Shown: positions 1-7,854, counted from the first letter of the stretch. The stretch is 20,796 nt of DNA from Sphingomonadales bacterium (GCA_025360285.1 JANYCM010000196.1:1-20796), one strand, 5' to 3'. Notes: generated from the sequence alone by a model not told the origin. Program-made: numbers and translations.

Positions 1-30
1 GGGGCGACACGAGATTTTGGGAGACGGGGG

Positions 31-2580
31 ATGACGATGATCGCGACATATTTGCCAAAGGGTACGCGGGCGACCTTGCTAGCGGCATCGATCTTCACGG
101 TGTCACCGCTGCTGGCGCAGGCGGCCCCGGAACCGGCCAAGGCGGTCGCCGCTGCTGATGACGGCGTTCCCGATATCGTTGTGACGGCGCAGCGCCGCCG
201 CGAATCGGTGCAGAATGTGCCGATCGCTGTCAGCGCCTTTTCGGCCGAACTGCTGTCGGCGCGCGGTATCGGCACGCCGCTGCAATTGATCCAATATGTC
301 CCCAATCTGTTCGGATCGAACAACACCGGCCTGGGATCGGCCAACGCCTATTATATCCGCGGGCTGGGCAATACCGAAACCATCGCGACGTTTGATCCGC
401 CCGTCGGGACCTATATCGACGATGTCTATATGTCGCGGCAGAATGGCAATAATTTTGCTTTTTTCGACATAGACCGCATTGAGGTGCTGCGCGGGCCACA
501 GGGCACCTTGTTCGGCCGCAACACGACGGGCGGCGCCGTCAACGTCATCCTGAAAAAGCCGTCGGACAAATTGGGCGGTTATCTGGAGGCGGCTTACGGC
601 GCCTATCAGAAGAAGATGGTGCGCGGATCGATCGATTTGCCACTGAGCGAAGGCGTGCAGTTCAAGCTGTCGGGCTATTATCAGAATGATAATGGCTATG
701 TGCACAATGTCACCACCGGCGAACGGTTGAACGATAGCGACATGGCCGGCCTGCGCGGCGCCTTGCAGTTGAAGATCACCGATCGCCTGACCTGGAACCT
801 GGCCGCCGCCTATATGCGCAACGACGGCGAAAATCTGATCAATTTCACCTGTGACCCGAACAATCCGAGCAAGTGCAACGGCCGCTACGCCTCGACAGGC
901 CTGCTCAGCAGCTATCCGGCCGGCACCGTCAGCCCGTTCGTTGCCCTGGGGGTAACCGGGCGCAAGGCCAATTATCCGCTGGGCAACAAGGTCGATACCC
1001 AGCTTTACACGTCGAACATCGAATGGGGCGGCGATGACCTGACGATCAATTTCATCACCGGCTTCATCGATCTGCGCCAGCAATATCTGCTGGATTTCGC
1101 CGATGGCCGCGGCCTGCCTAATGTTTCGGTGCCGATCACTCCGGTGAAGGCCTATCCGACCGGCGGCTATGACATTCTGAACGACGGCAAGCACCGCCAG
1201 TTCACCCAGGAAATCAAGGCCAATGGCAAATTGTTCGATGGCCGGCTGGAATATGTGACGGGCTTTTTCTACTTCAACGAGGATAACACCACGGATTTTG
1301 CCGATGTGCTCAACCTGGGGCCGATCATCGGCATTCCGGGGCCGACAGGCTTTCCAGCGATCCTTGCCGATCGCACACTGATCAACAATGCCAATGCCAA
1401 GGCCGGCTATTTCCAGGGTGATTATGCGATCACCGATCAGATCAAGCTGACCGCCGGCATCCGCTACACCGACGAAAAGAAGCGGATCAGCATCTTCGAT
1501 AACCGTGCCTCGTGCCAGCCGTCCAAGCCGAGCTGCCTCAACACTGCTAATCTGCTGGTCAATCTGGCGAGCGGCACGGTGGCGATCCCGACGACGCAGC
1601 GCACCAAGCAATGGACGCCGCGCTTTGCCATCAACTACAAGCCTAACGACGACATGCTGTTCTTCGCCAGCGCGACGCGCGGCTTCAAATCGGGGGGCTG
1701 GAACGCCCGTGGTTCGGCACCGAACACGCTGTTGCCGTTTGATCCCGAAACCGTCTGGAGCTATGAGCTGGGTGCCAAGACCGAATTTCTGGACCGCCGG
1801 CTGCGCGTCAATGTGACGGGTTTCTGGCTGGATACCAAGAATTTGCAGACGCCATCGGCATTCGTTGACCCGGTTTCGGGCGCCGCGACCTTCATCACCC
1901 AGAATTTCGCCAATTACCGCAACCGCGGCATCGAATTGGAAGTGACGGCGGTGCCGGTCAAGGGCCTCAGCCTCTACGCCAATGTCGGCTACCAGAATGA
2001 CAAATATATCGTCAGCGACACGCTGCTGCCGAACAAATATGGTGTGAAGGCGGTGCGCCAGCAGCAGATCGACTGCCTGGCGCAGTTGGCGGCGCACAAG
2101 ATTCCGCTGGGGGCGGGTGCCAACAATGCACCTGACTGCGCCGCCGGCATCATCGATGCCAATGGCAATATCGCCAGCCCGGTGCGCACCCCCGAACTCA
2201 GCATCGCCTTTGGTGGTTCGTATGACTATCCGATCCCGGCGGCGGGGATCATCCTGACGCCGTCAATCAACGCCCTGCACCGGTCGAGCCTGCAAACGGG
2301 GACGGCCAATGGCACGATCTACAGCGGCAGCATCACCGCCCCCAGCGGCGCCGTCTATCCGGCCAACCCCTTTGGCGGCACCTTCATCGCCGGGTCGTTG
2401 ACCGAGGCTTATTGGCAGGTCAACGCGGCGCTGACGATGCGTACCGATGATGAAAACTGGACGCTGAGCCTGGAGTGCGAAAACTGCCTCGACAAGGCAT
2501 TTGTCCAGTCGAGTCTGGTGAACTTCAACTATCTCAACCCGCCGCGGACGTGGCAATTGCGGGCGAAACGGCGGTTTTAG
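31..2580 (+). CDS. TonB-dependent outer-membrane receptor
   Basis: Outer-membrane beta-barrel receptor of 849 residues that would import a bulky substrate using TonB energy. A signal peptide is visible at residues 1-31 (hydrophobic stretch, cleavage likely after the Ala following LLAQ). A TonB-box-like segment DIVVTAQR lies at 48-55, a plug domain at about 55-175 with IEVLRGPQGTLFGRNTTGG-type signature at 150-168, and a barrel to the C-terminal Phe. Length is normal for sphingomonad receptors. All eight cysteines fall in close pairs (274/282, 495/502, 682/703, 816/819), suggesting disulfides in loops. A GGGAGA Shine-Dalgarno sits at 20-25; ATG at 37 is an alternative start. The substrate cannot be read from sequence. 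The neighbouring transporter and nitrilase-like gene hint at a carboxylate, amide or similar small molecule, but a terminator separates them. Confidence 0.93.
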   Translation: MTMIATYLPKGTRATLLAASIFTVSPLLAQAAPEPAKAVAAADDGVPDIVVTAQRRRESVQNVPIAVSAFSAELLSARGIGTPLQLIQYVPNLFGSNNTGLGSANAYYIRGLGNTETIATFDPPVGTYIDDVYMSRQNGNNFAFFDIDRIEVLRGPQGTLFGRNTTGGAVNVILKKPSDKLGGYLEAAYGAYQKKMVRGSIDLPLSEGVQFKLSGYYQNDNGYVHNVTTGERLNDSDMAGLRGALQLKITDRLTWNLAAAYMRNDGENLINFTCDPNNPSKCNGRYASTGLLSSYPAGTVSPFVALGVTGRKANYPLGNKVDTQLYTSNIEWGGDDLTINFITGFIDLRQQYLLDFADGRGLPNVSVPITPVKAYPTGGYDILNDGKHRQFTQEIKANGKLFDGRLEYVTGFFYFNEDNTTDFADVLNLGPIIGIPGPTGFPAILADRTLINNANAKAGYFQGDYAITDQIKLTAGIRYTDEKKRISIFDNRASCQPSKPSCLNTANLLVNLASGTVAIPTTQRTKQWTPRFAINYKPNDDMLFFASATRGFKSGGWNARGSAPNTLLPFDPETVWSYELGAKTEFLDRRLRVNVTGFWLDTKNLQTPSAFVDPVSGAATFITQNFANYRNRGIELEVTAVPVKGLSLYANVGYQNDKYIVSDTLLPNKYGVKAVRQQQIDCLAQLAAHKIPLGAGANNAPDCAAGIIDANGNIASPVRTPELSIAFGGSYDYPIPAAGIILTPSINALHRSSLQTGTANGTIYSGSITAPSGAVYPANPFGGTFIAGSLTEAYWQVNAALTMRTDDENWTLSLECENCLDKAFVQSSLVNFNYLNPPRTWQLRAKRRF

Positions 2581-2591
2581 GCGCAGCGCGG

Positions 2592-2660
2592 CTGTGGCGA
2601 CGCTTTCGCCACAGACTCGCGCAAGCGCAGCCGGCAGGGCGGCGGGGCCTTCCCCCGCCG
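2592..2660. repeat. Tandem extragenic hairpins after the receptor gene
   Basis: Three perfect inverted repeats follow the receptor stop codon in quick succession: a 9-bp stem CTGTGGCGA/TCGCCACAG with a 5-base loop (2592-2614), a 4-bp GCGC-AA-GCGC (2619-2628), and an 8-bp CGGCGGGG/CCCCGCCG with a 5-base loop (2640-2660). None is followed by a T run. They may protect the 3' end of the mRNA, assist Rho-dependent termination, or be copies of a REP-type element. Copy number in the genome cannot be judged here. Confidence 0.6.
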
Positions 2661-2675
2661 AACCCGTCCGACGAC

Positions 2676-2703
2676 AGCATGGGCTTTGCTCATGCTTTTG
2701 CTT
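2676..2703 (+). terminator. Intrinsic terminator of the receptor gene
   Basis: A 9-bp stem AGCATGGGC / GCTCATGCT (2676-2684 and 2688-2696, one G-T wobble) closes a TTT loop and runs directly into TTTGCTT. This is the classic intrinsic terminator form and would end the receptor transcript before the MFS gene. Confidence 0.65.
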
Positions 2704-2752
2704 GAACTAAAGGCGATGTCATTGGCCAACCACCCAGCGGGAAAACCCTGAC

Positions 2753-3985
2753 ATGTCGGAATTCCGCAAAGGGGGTCCGGTCCTGTTCGCCGCGATGATC
2801 GGCGTCGGCTGCGGTGCCTCGCCGATTCCGTTCAACGTGCTGCCCGCCGTCATCGGGCCCATGCATGCCGAACTGGGCTGGAGCTTCTTGCAGATCAGCC
2901 TGGGCATCACCGTTTTTGGCATTGTCGCGTCGCTGCTGGCGCCAGTCTATGGGGCCGCTGCCGACAAATGGGGGGTAAGGCCGGTGGCAATCGGATCCCT
3001 GGTCGCCTTCGGCCTGAGCTTTGCGCTGTTCTCCCTTGTGCCACCAACCTTGCCGGCCTGGTATGGGCTGTGGGCGCTGGTCGGCATCATCGGCATCGGA
3101 TCGACGCCGGTGACCTGGAGCCGGGCGATCAACATGTGGTTCGTGAAGAATCGCGGCTTGGCGCTGGGTATCATGCTGCTCGGCACCTCGCTGGCCGGGA
3201 TTGCAGTGCCGCAGATTGCCCAGGCGGCTATTGCCGGCAAATTGATTGGCAGCGGCTGGCGCGGTGCCTTCCCAACCTTGGCGCTGTTGCCGCTGCTGCT
3301 GGCGACCCCACTGGCGCTGTGGCTGTTCCGTGAACCCAGCGTTGCCGAACGCCCCGCCGGAATCAGTGATGCGGCGGGCAATCTGACCGGGGTGACAGTG
3401 GGCGATGCGCTGCGCGACTATCGGTTCTGGGTGATCTGGCTTTCGGTCGCGGTGGTGGCGCTGGCTTATGGCGGGGTGTTCATCAACATGATCCAGATTG
3501 CCGGGCTGCACGGCCTGCCGCCAGCCAGGGGCGCGGTGGTGATGAGCGTGATGGCGCTGGGCATCCTGGCCGGGCGGGTGATCACCGGGCTGTTGTTCGA
3601 TCGCTTCTGGGCGCCGGCGGTGCTCGTGCCGATCCTGCTGGGGCCAGCGCTGGCCTGCTGGCTGATGATGGGCACGGCGCCAGGGCTGACTCCGCTGCTG
3701 GCCGGGGCGGTGCTGCTCGGCTTTGCGGCCGGGGCGGAATCGGACCTGATCGCTTTCCTGGCCGGCAAATATTTCGGCATGGCGCATTATGGCAAGATCT
3801 ATGGCCTGCTCTACATGCCGTTCGGGCTTGGCTCGGCAATTTCGCCGGCGATCTATGGCGCGGTGCGCGATGCGACGGGCAGTTATGATGCCATGATGCT
3901 GGTGGCGATCGGCCTGTTCGCGCTGGGGGCGTTGCTGCCGCTGACGCTGGGGCGTTATCCGCAGTTCGGCGGGGTGCGGGCATGA
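2753..3985 (+). CDS. MFS transporter, monocarboxylate-porter-like
   Basis: Inner-membrane major facilitator of 410 residues with about 12 hydrophobic segments. The loop after the second helix carries the MFS motif A form G-x3-D-x-x-G-x-R-P (residues 67-77, D71). The region around 116-148, with W-S-R-A-I-N-x-W-F and R-G-L-A-L-G-I, resembles the monocarboxylate/oxalate-formate antiporter branch, so an organic acid or related anion is a reasonable guess. Direction and substrate are not determinable. The Shine-Dalgarno is weak (GCGGGA around 2737-2742). The stop codon overlaps the ATG of the next gene (ATGA, 3982-3985), so the two are almost certainly cotranscribed and coupled. Alternative: an exporter for the product of the downstream enzyme. 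Confidence 0.9.
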   Translation: MSEFRKGGPVLFAAMIGVGCGASPIPFNVLPAVIGPMHAELGWSFLQISLGITVFGIVASLLAPVYGAAADKWGVRPVAIGSLVAFGLSFALFSLVPPTLPAWYGLWALVGIIGIGSTPVTWSRAINMWFVKNRGLALGIMLLGTSLAGIAVPQIAQAAIAGKLIGSGWRGAFPTLALLPLLLATPLALWLFREPSVAERPAGISDAAGNLTGVTVGDALRDYRFWVIWLSVAVVALAYGGVFINMIQIAGLHGLPPARGAVVMSVMALGILAGRVITGLLFDRFWAPAVLVPILLGPALACWLMMGTAPGLTPLLAGAVLLGFAAGAESDLIAFLAGKYFGMAHYGKIYGLLYMPFGLGSAISPAIYGAVRDATGSYDAMMLVAIGLFALGALLPLTLGRYPQFGGVRA

Positions 3986-5034
3986 CCGGCGTGCCGCTTT
4001 ATGCCGCCGTTGCCATGCAATTGACAGCGCAATCGGTCGAACCGGCGCCCGATCGCGCCGCGGCGCGGGCGCAGATGCTGGCGCAGATCGAAACTGTTGC
4101 GGCGCAGATTTTCCAGGCCAAGGTCTTCATCGAACAATATGGTGGCAGTCCGCTGCGGCTGGCGGTGCTGCCCGAATATCTGTTCACCTCCTATCCGGGG
4201 CGCATCTCGATTCCGGATTTTGCCGACAAGGCGGCGATTGCGGCGGATGGCCCGGAATATGCGGCGCTGGGGGCCGCGGCGCAGCGACTGGGGCTGTTCA
4301 TTGCCGGGAATGCCTATGAGACGGACGAGCATTTTCCCGGCCTGTATTTCCAGGCGAGCTTCATCGTCGCGCCCTCGGGTGATGTGGTGCTGCGCTATCG
4401 CCGGCTGAATTCGATGTATGCGGTGACCCCGCACGATGTCTGGTCGAAATATCTCGATATCTATGGCCAGGCCGGCGTGTTCCCGGTTGCCGAAACCGAC
4501 ATCGGCCGGCTGGCGGCGATCGCATCGGAGGAGATACTCTACCCCGAAATCGCCCGTGCCCTGGCGTTGCGCGGGGCCGAAGTGATCGTGCATTCGTCAT
4601 CCGAAATCGGTTCTCCCAACCTCACTCATAAACAGATCGCCCGCCGGGCGCGGGCGTTTGAAAACCTGTGCTTCGTCATATCGGCCAACACTGCCGGCAT
4701 CTCGGGCACCGCAATGCCGCTGGCCTCGGCAGATGGGAATTCGGCGCTGATCGATTGGAAGGGCAATGTACTGGCCGAATCGAACAGCGGCGAAACCTTC
4801 ACGGCCTTTGGCGACATCGATATTACGGCATTGCGCCGCGCCCGCCGCAAGGCGGGGATGACCAACTATCTTTCACGGCAGCGGCTGGAATTGTTCGCGG
4901 AAACCTATGCCGGCCAGGTGCAGCCGGCGAATTCGCTGATCGCCGACGGGCTTGTTGTCACCCCTGATCGCGACCATTTCAAACGAGTGCAGGCGGCAGT
5001 AATCGATCGGCTCGACAAGTCCGGGTTGATCTAG
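3982..5034 (+). CDS. Carbon-nitrogen hydrolase (nitrilase) family protein with altered active site
   Basis: Nitrilase-superfamily protein of 350 residues. Members normally hydrolyse amides or nitriles with a Glu-Lys-Cys triad. The first element is present (E65 in AVLPEYLF). The Lys position in the usual YRK motif is Arg (Y139-R140-R141), and the nucleophile position before the conserved P-E is Ser (S182 in ASEEILYPE). The only cysteine in the protein is C230, in the structural R-A-x-x-F-E-N stretch (223-228), not at the nucleophile site. The fold markers are otherwise intact: IVAPSGDVVLRYR and VISANTAG. It may bind without hydrolysing, use Ser, or be in decline, though the reading frame is undamaged. 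Coupled to the MFS gene by a 4-base overlap. Substrate unknown. The family call is firm; activity is uncertain. Confidence 0.85.
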   Translation: MTGVPLYAAVAMQLTAQSVEPAPDRAAARAQMLAQIETVAAQIFQAKVFIEQYGGSPLRLAVLPEYLFTSYPGRISIPDFADKAAIAADGPEYAALGAAAQRLGLFIAGNAYETDEHFPGLYFQASFIVAPSGDVVLRYRRLNSMYAVTPHDVWSKYLDIYGQAGVFPVAETDIGRLAAIASEEILYPEIARALALRGAEVIVHSSSEIGSPNLTHKQIARRARAFENLCFVISANTAGISGTAMPLASADGNSALIDWKGNVLAESNSGETFTAFGDIDITALRRARRKAGMTNYLSRQRLELFAETYAGQVQPANSLIADGLVVTPDRDHFKRVQAAVIDRLDKSGLI

Positions 5035-5079
5035 AGCAAGATGAATCCCGCCAAAATCATCATGTTCCAGAGGTTTGGC

Positions 5080-6105
5080 CTAAAGCGGCCCGAAGCTGAC
5101 GTAGTGGCTGTAGAAATCATTATCGCAGGCGAAATTGATGAACGACATGCCGATGGTCGGGGCCAATCCCTCGGCATGATGCCACCAGCCGATAGGCAGG
5201 AACAGGGCATCGCCGGGTTCCAGGATGACCTCGAGTACCGGCGGCCGCTCGGCATCGCCGGGACCAGCGGCCAAGTCATCGCCCTGCCAGTCGGAGAAGC
5301 AATGGCGGCTGTTGCGCATGCGCGGCGTTTCGGCGGCCGCCACCAGCTTGACCCGTTTGCGGCCGGCGATCTGCACCATCAGATTGTTGGCGAGATCGTG
5401 GTGGAAGGGGGTGATCGTGCCTTGTGGCCCCATCCAGAAAAAGCCGTCACACGCCTCGGCGGGCGTCAGCCAGCCGGGGATGGTGCCGATGTCGTGCCAC
5501 AGGGCGGCGAGCGCCTGCTTGTTGTGGCCGCTGTTGAAGGCGGTGACGTAAAAGTCATTGCTCGGGCCGTCATCGAGGATACGGCGAATGATGGCGCCGA
5601 AATTCTGGCGCGCGACATGAGCATCAGCCTGGATTTCATACAGCGGGTTGCCGTCGCGCCGCCATTGTACATCGACATCAATGCTGCCGAAATCGCGGGC
5701 CAGGCCTTCGAAAGACCAATTTTGCCGCGCTGGCCATTTATCGACAAGGCCGGTGACCAGCACCGGGCGATTAGCACAGTAGAAATCAGCAAAAAAGATC
5801 TCGCCATCAAGCTGGTGGTAGCGCGGCACGCTGTCGCCATCGCGGCGCAGGCGGTGCAGACGCGCGGCATTGGCGAGCAGCCAATCGCGCTTTTGCAATT
5901 GCGCGCACAGGCGATCGGCGCCGCGCAGATAGGGGCTGTTCGCGGCTTGGGCGACTTCGGCCGCGGCGGTGTTGGCATTGATGCCGCGCCAGATGATATG
6001 CTGGACGACGCTGGTCGCCGGCGTGCCAATCAACAACAGTTCGGCAATGTCGCAGCGCAGTGCGTCGTCGACAATCGCTGTCACAGCGGCGCGGGTGAAT
6101 GCCAT
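5080..6105 (-). CDS. JmjC/cupin_8-type putative Fe(II)/2-oxoglutarate dioxygenase
   Basis: Protein of 341 residues from the ATG at 6105, chosen because AGGGAA lies about 9 bases upstream. Upstream in-frame codons exist to 6282 but would run through the whole gap shared with the divergent gene. Residues 1-90 form a helical N-terminal region (SPYL at 57-60, KRDWLL at 72-77). Residues 95-335 are the cupin fold. The iron ligands look complete: H235-x-D237 in TPFHHD and a distal His at 309 in PIGWWHH. GRKRV at 248-252 offers a basic residue for 2-oxoglutarate. Such proteins hydroxylate protein or peptide side chains or small molecules; the target is unknown here. Related cupin-like proteins often lie near TonB receptors in sphingomonads and caulobacters. 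Convergent with the nitrilase-like gene (45-base gap). Confidence 0.82.
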   Translation of the reverse strand: MAFTRAAVTAIVDDALRCDIAELLLIGTPATSVVQHIIWRGINANTAAAEVAQAANSPYLRGADRLCAQLQKRDWLLANAARLHRLRRDGDSVPRYHQLDGEIFFADFYCANRPVLVTGLVDKWPARQNWSFEGLARDFGSIDVDVQWRRDGNPLYEIQADAHVARQNFGAIIRRILDDGPSNDFYVTAFNSGHNKQALAALWHDIGTIPGWLTPAEACDGFFWMGPQGTITPFHHDLANNLMVQIAGRKRVKLVAAAETPRMRNSRHCFSDWQGDDLAAGPGDAERPPVLEVILEPGDALFLPIGWWHHAEGLAPTIGMSFINFACDNDFYSHYVSFGPL

Positions 6106-6245
6106 CGGGATGTTCCCTGCCGCGCCATTGACCTGGCCTGGCGCCGGAATTCGGTCAAGCGGTGCGGCGTAGGGTATGAGGCTAGACGGCAATTGCCTAT
6201 TATTCACGTAGTTCCAACGGTAACCGGCGTAACAAAGGCTTGGTA
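6106..6245. promoter_or_regulatory. Divergent promoter region with palindrome
   Basis: This 140-base gap holds the control regions of the oxygenase (minus) and methyltransferase (plus) genes. It contains a perfect 10-bp palindrome GGCAATTGCC at 6188-6197 and a near-palindrome CGGT-A-ACCG at 6218-6226, either of which could be an operator. TATTAT at 6198-6203 is AT-rich enough for a -10 element on the plus strand, but no convincing -35 is seen. The Shine-Dalgarno AAAGG at 6234-6238 serves the ATG at 6246. Confidence 0.4.
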
Positions 6246-7472
6246 ATGGCAATTCATGACGATATTCCACCGCCCTACACAATGGTCGGCACCCATGGCG
6301 TATTTCCCAAGGCGACGCATGACGAGCGCGCGCGGTTCAATTTCCTCGCCAATCTGAACAAGCACGTCGCCGGCACGCTGGGTCCGGGCAACAAGCTGGC
6401 CTGGGAAAAACGCGCCCTGCCGAAATTCCGTGCGGAACAGGGGCGCGAACCCGATGATCGTTTCGAGGTGCGCCGGGCGATGAACGCCGATCCCTATCAT
6501 CGCTTCTGGTCAGCGCTCAAACGCAACAATATGGAAATGCGCCAGCAGAATGGCCGCTCTATCGTATTGCGCCAGCTTGATGACCTGGATGAACGCGCCC
6601 GCCAGGCCAGCGGCAATGGCGATGGCCTGGAACTTGATCCGGCGATCACCATCCCGCGCTATCAACGCGCCGTCGATATCCATTGCATGCCCGGCAGCTA
6701 CCATGGCGAGGAACGCCCCGGTGATGTGTCGGCCGGCGCCAATTATGATTGCGGCATCTTTGTCACCACCGGGGGGGGCATGGGTGCCTTGTCGGACGGC
6801 GGCGGCCAGGCGCTGGCGAAATGGGCCAGGGAAACCCGGCCCGGCTGGCAACCGAAGCGCATCCTCGATATCGGCACCACCATCGGCCATAGCGGGGTGC
6901 CGCTGGCCCAGGCGTTTCCGGAAGCCGAAGTGATCGCCATCGATACGGCAGCGCCGGTGCTGCGCTATGGCCATGCCCGGGCGCGGTCGCTGGGGGTGGA
7001 CAATATCCGCTTCGTCCAGGCCAATGCCGAAGACCTGTCGCGCTGGCCCGATGGGTATTTCGACTGGGTGCAGACGACGATGTTCCTGCATGAAACCAGC
7101 GGCACGGCGCTGCCGCGGATCATCAACGAAGGCGCCCGGCTGCTCGCCGATGGCGGGTTGATGCTGCATCTCGAACAGCCGCAATATACATCGGACATGC
7201 CGCTGTTCGAACAGTTCATGCGCGACTGGGATGCTTTCAACAATAACGAACCCTTCTGGTCGGCGATGCATGCCTTTGACATGCATGGTGTATTGGCCGG
7301 CGCCGGCTTTACTGCCGATGACCAGTTCGAAGCCAAGGTACGCGCAGTCGTGGATGAGACCGTCTTTCCGCGATCGGTGGAAGGCGAGGCGGAGGATTTC
7401 GGCCGCGCCGCTGTCTGGCATGCTTATGGCGCCTGGAAACGCAGCGCCTCGCTGAGTGAGGCGGCCGAATGA
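6246..7472 (+). CDS. Class I SAM-dependent methyltransferase, function unknown
   Basis: Protein of 408 residues from the ATG at 6246 (AAAGG 7 bases upstream; a TTG at 6240 is too close to it). A long N-terminal helical and linker region occupies about residues 1-200 and does not resemble the catalytic domain. The Rossmann methyltransferase domain starts with motif I ILDIGTTIGHSG (about 205-216), followed by the acidic strand end AEVIAIDTA and a later WVQTTMFLHET. The domain is of the Methyltransf_11/UbiE-like kind, but the substrate cannot be inferred. The stop overlaps the next start (ATGA, 7469-7472). An eight-G tract at 6771-6778 lies in the coding sequence (GGG GGG GGC codons) and is a possible slippage site. 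Context next to an oxygenase gene suggests tailoring chemistry, by inference only. Confidence 0.85.
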   Translation: MAIHDDIPPPYTMVGTHGVFPKATHDERARFNFLANLNKHVAGTLGPGNKLAWEKRALPKFRAEQGREPDDRFEVRRAMNADPYHRFWSALKRNNMEMRQQNGRSIVLRQLDDLDERARQASGNGDGLELDPAITIPRYQRAVDIHCMPGSYHGEERPGDVSAGANYDCGIFVTTGGGMGALSDGGGQALAKWARETRPGWQPKRILDIGTTIGHSGVPLAQAFPEAEVIAIDTAAPVLRYGHARARSLGVDNIRFVQANAEDLSRWPDGYFDWVQTTMFLHETSGTALPRIINEGARLLADGGLMLHLEQPQYTSDMPLFEQFMRDWDAFNNNEPFWSAMHAFDMHGVLAGAGFTADDQFEAKVRAVVDETVFPRSVEGEAEDFGRAAVWHAYGAWKRSASLSEAAE

Positions 7473-7825
7473 GCGAGGTCGACTGGATTGCCCGCGCCGG
7501 CGCCAGAGCCAAGGGGGCGCGGCCGAAATATTTCGATGACCCGGCCACCGATCGTCTGCTGTCCATCGTCATGGCGCTGGCCGGCGAAGTCGCTGTCGTC
7601 AAGGAGCGGCTGGATACGGTTGAGCGCCTGCTCGACGCCAAGGGCAGCATCACGCGGGCCGATATCGAGGCCTATGCGCCCGACCGCGCGGCGGGGCATG
7701 AACGCGGGCTGATGCACCGGGAATTTGCCGCGCGCATCCTGCGGGGTGTGCAACAGGATATGGAAAGCCTCGAAACGGCTGAATCTTCGGTCGAAGAGGT
7801 ATCGAGACAGTTGCGTGACGCCTGA
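7469..7825 (+). CDS. Small helical protein coupled to the methyltransferase
   Basis: Protein of 118 residues that I do not recognise. It is charged and predicted to be mostly helical. There is a likely coiled coil at about 30-58 (leucine-rich with A-G-E-V, K-E-R-L-D-T-V-E-R-L-L) and another at about 88-118. It has no signal peptide, membrane segment, cysteine or evident catalytic motif. Its ATG is embedded in the methyltransferase stop (ATGA), which points to coupled translation and perhaps a 1:1 complex, for example an activating or substrate-presenting subunit. The last gene of the unit; a hairpin follows at 7855-7878. Confidence 0.75.
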   Translation: MSEVDWIARAGARAKGARPKYFDDPATDRLLSIVMALAGEVAVVKERLDTVERLLDAKGSITRADIEAYAPDRAAGHERGLMHREFAARILRGVQQDMESLETAESSVEEVSRQLRDA

Positions 7826-7854
7826 AGTCGGCTAAGCATCAGAAGTGCCAAGAA

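Noticed and set aside
103..2097. Long 664-codon open frame antisense to the receptor gene
   Set aside because: High-GC shadow frame. The plus-strand receptor has signal peptide, plug and barrel features throughout; the antisense product has no recognisable domain.
2690..3787. 365-codon open frame antisense to the MFS gene
   Set aside because: Composition is the mirror of the hydrophobic plus-strand protein (very rich in Gln, Arg, His) and shows no domain.
5035..5079. Possible terminator between the convergent nitrilase-like and oxygenase genes
   Set aside because: Only a weak 5-bp GATGA/TCATC pairing is visible in the 45-base gap.
5041..6246. 401-codon plus-strand frame opposite the oxygenase gene
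   Set aside because: The minus-strand frame carries the complete JmjC/cupin ligands and a good ribosome binding site; the plus-strand frame has neither.
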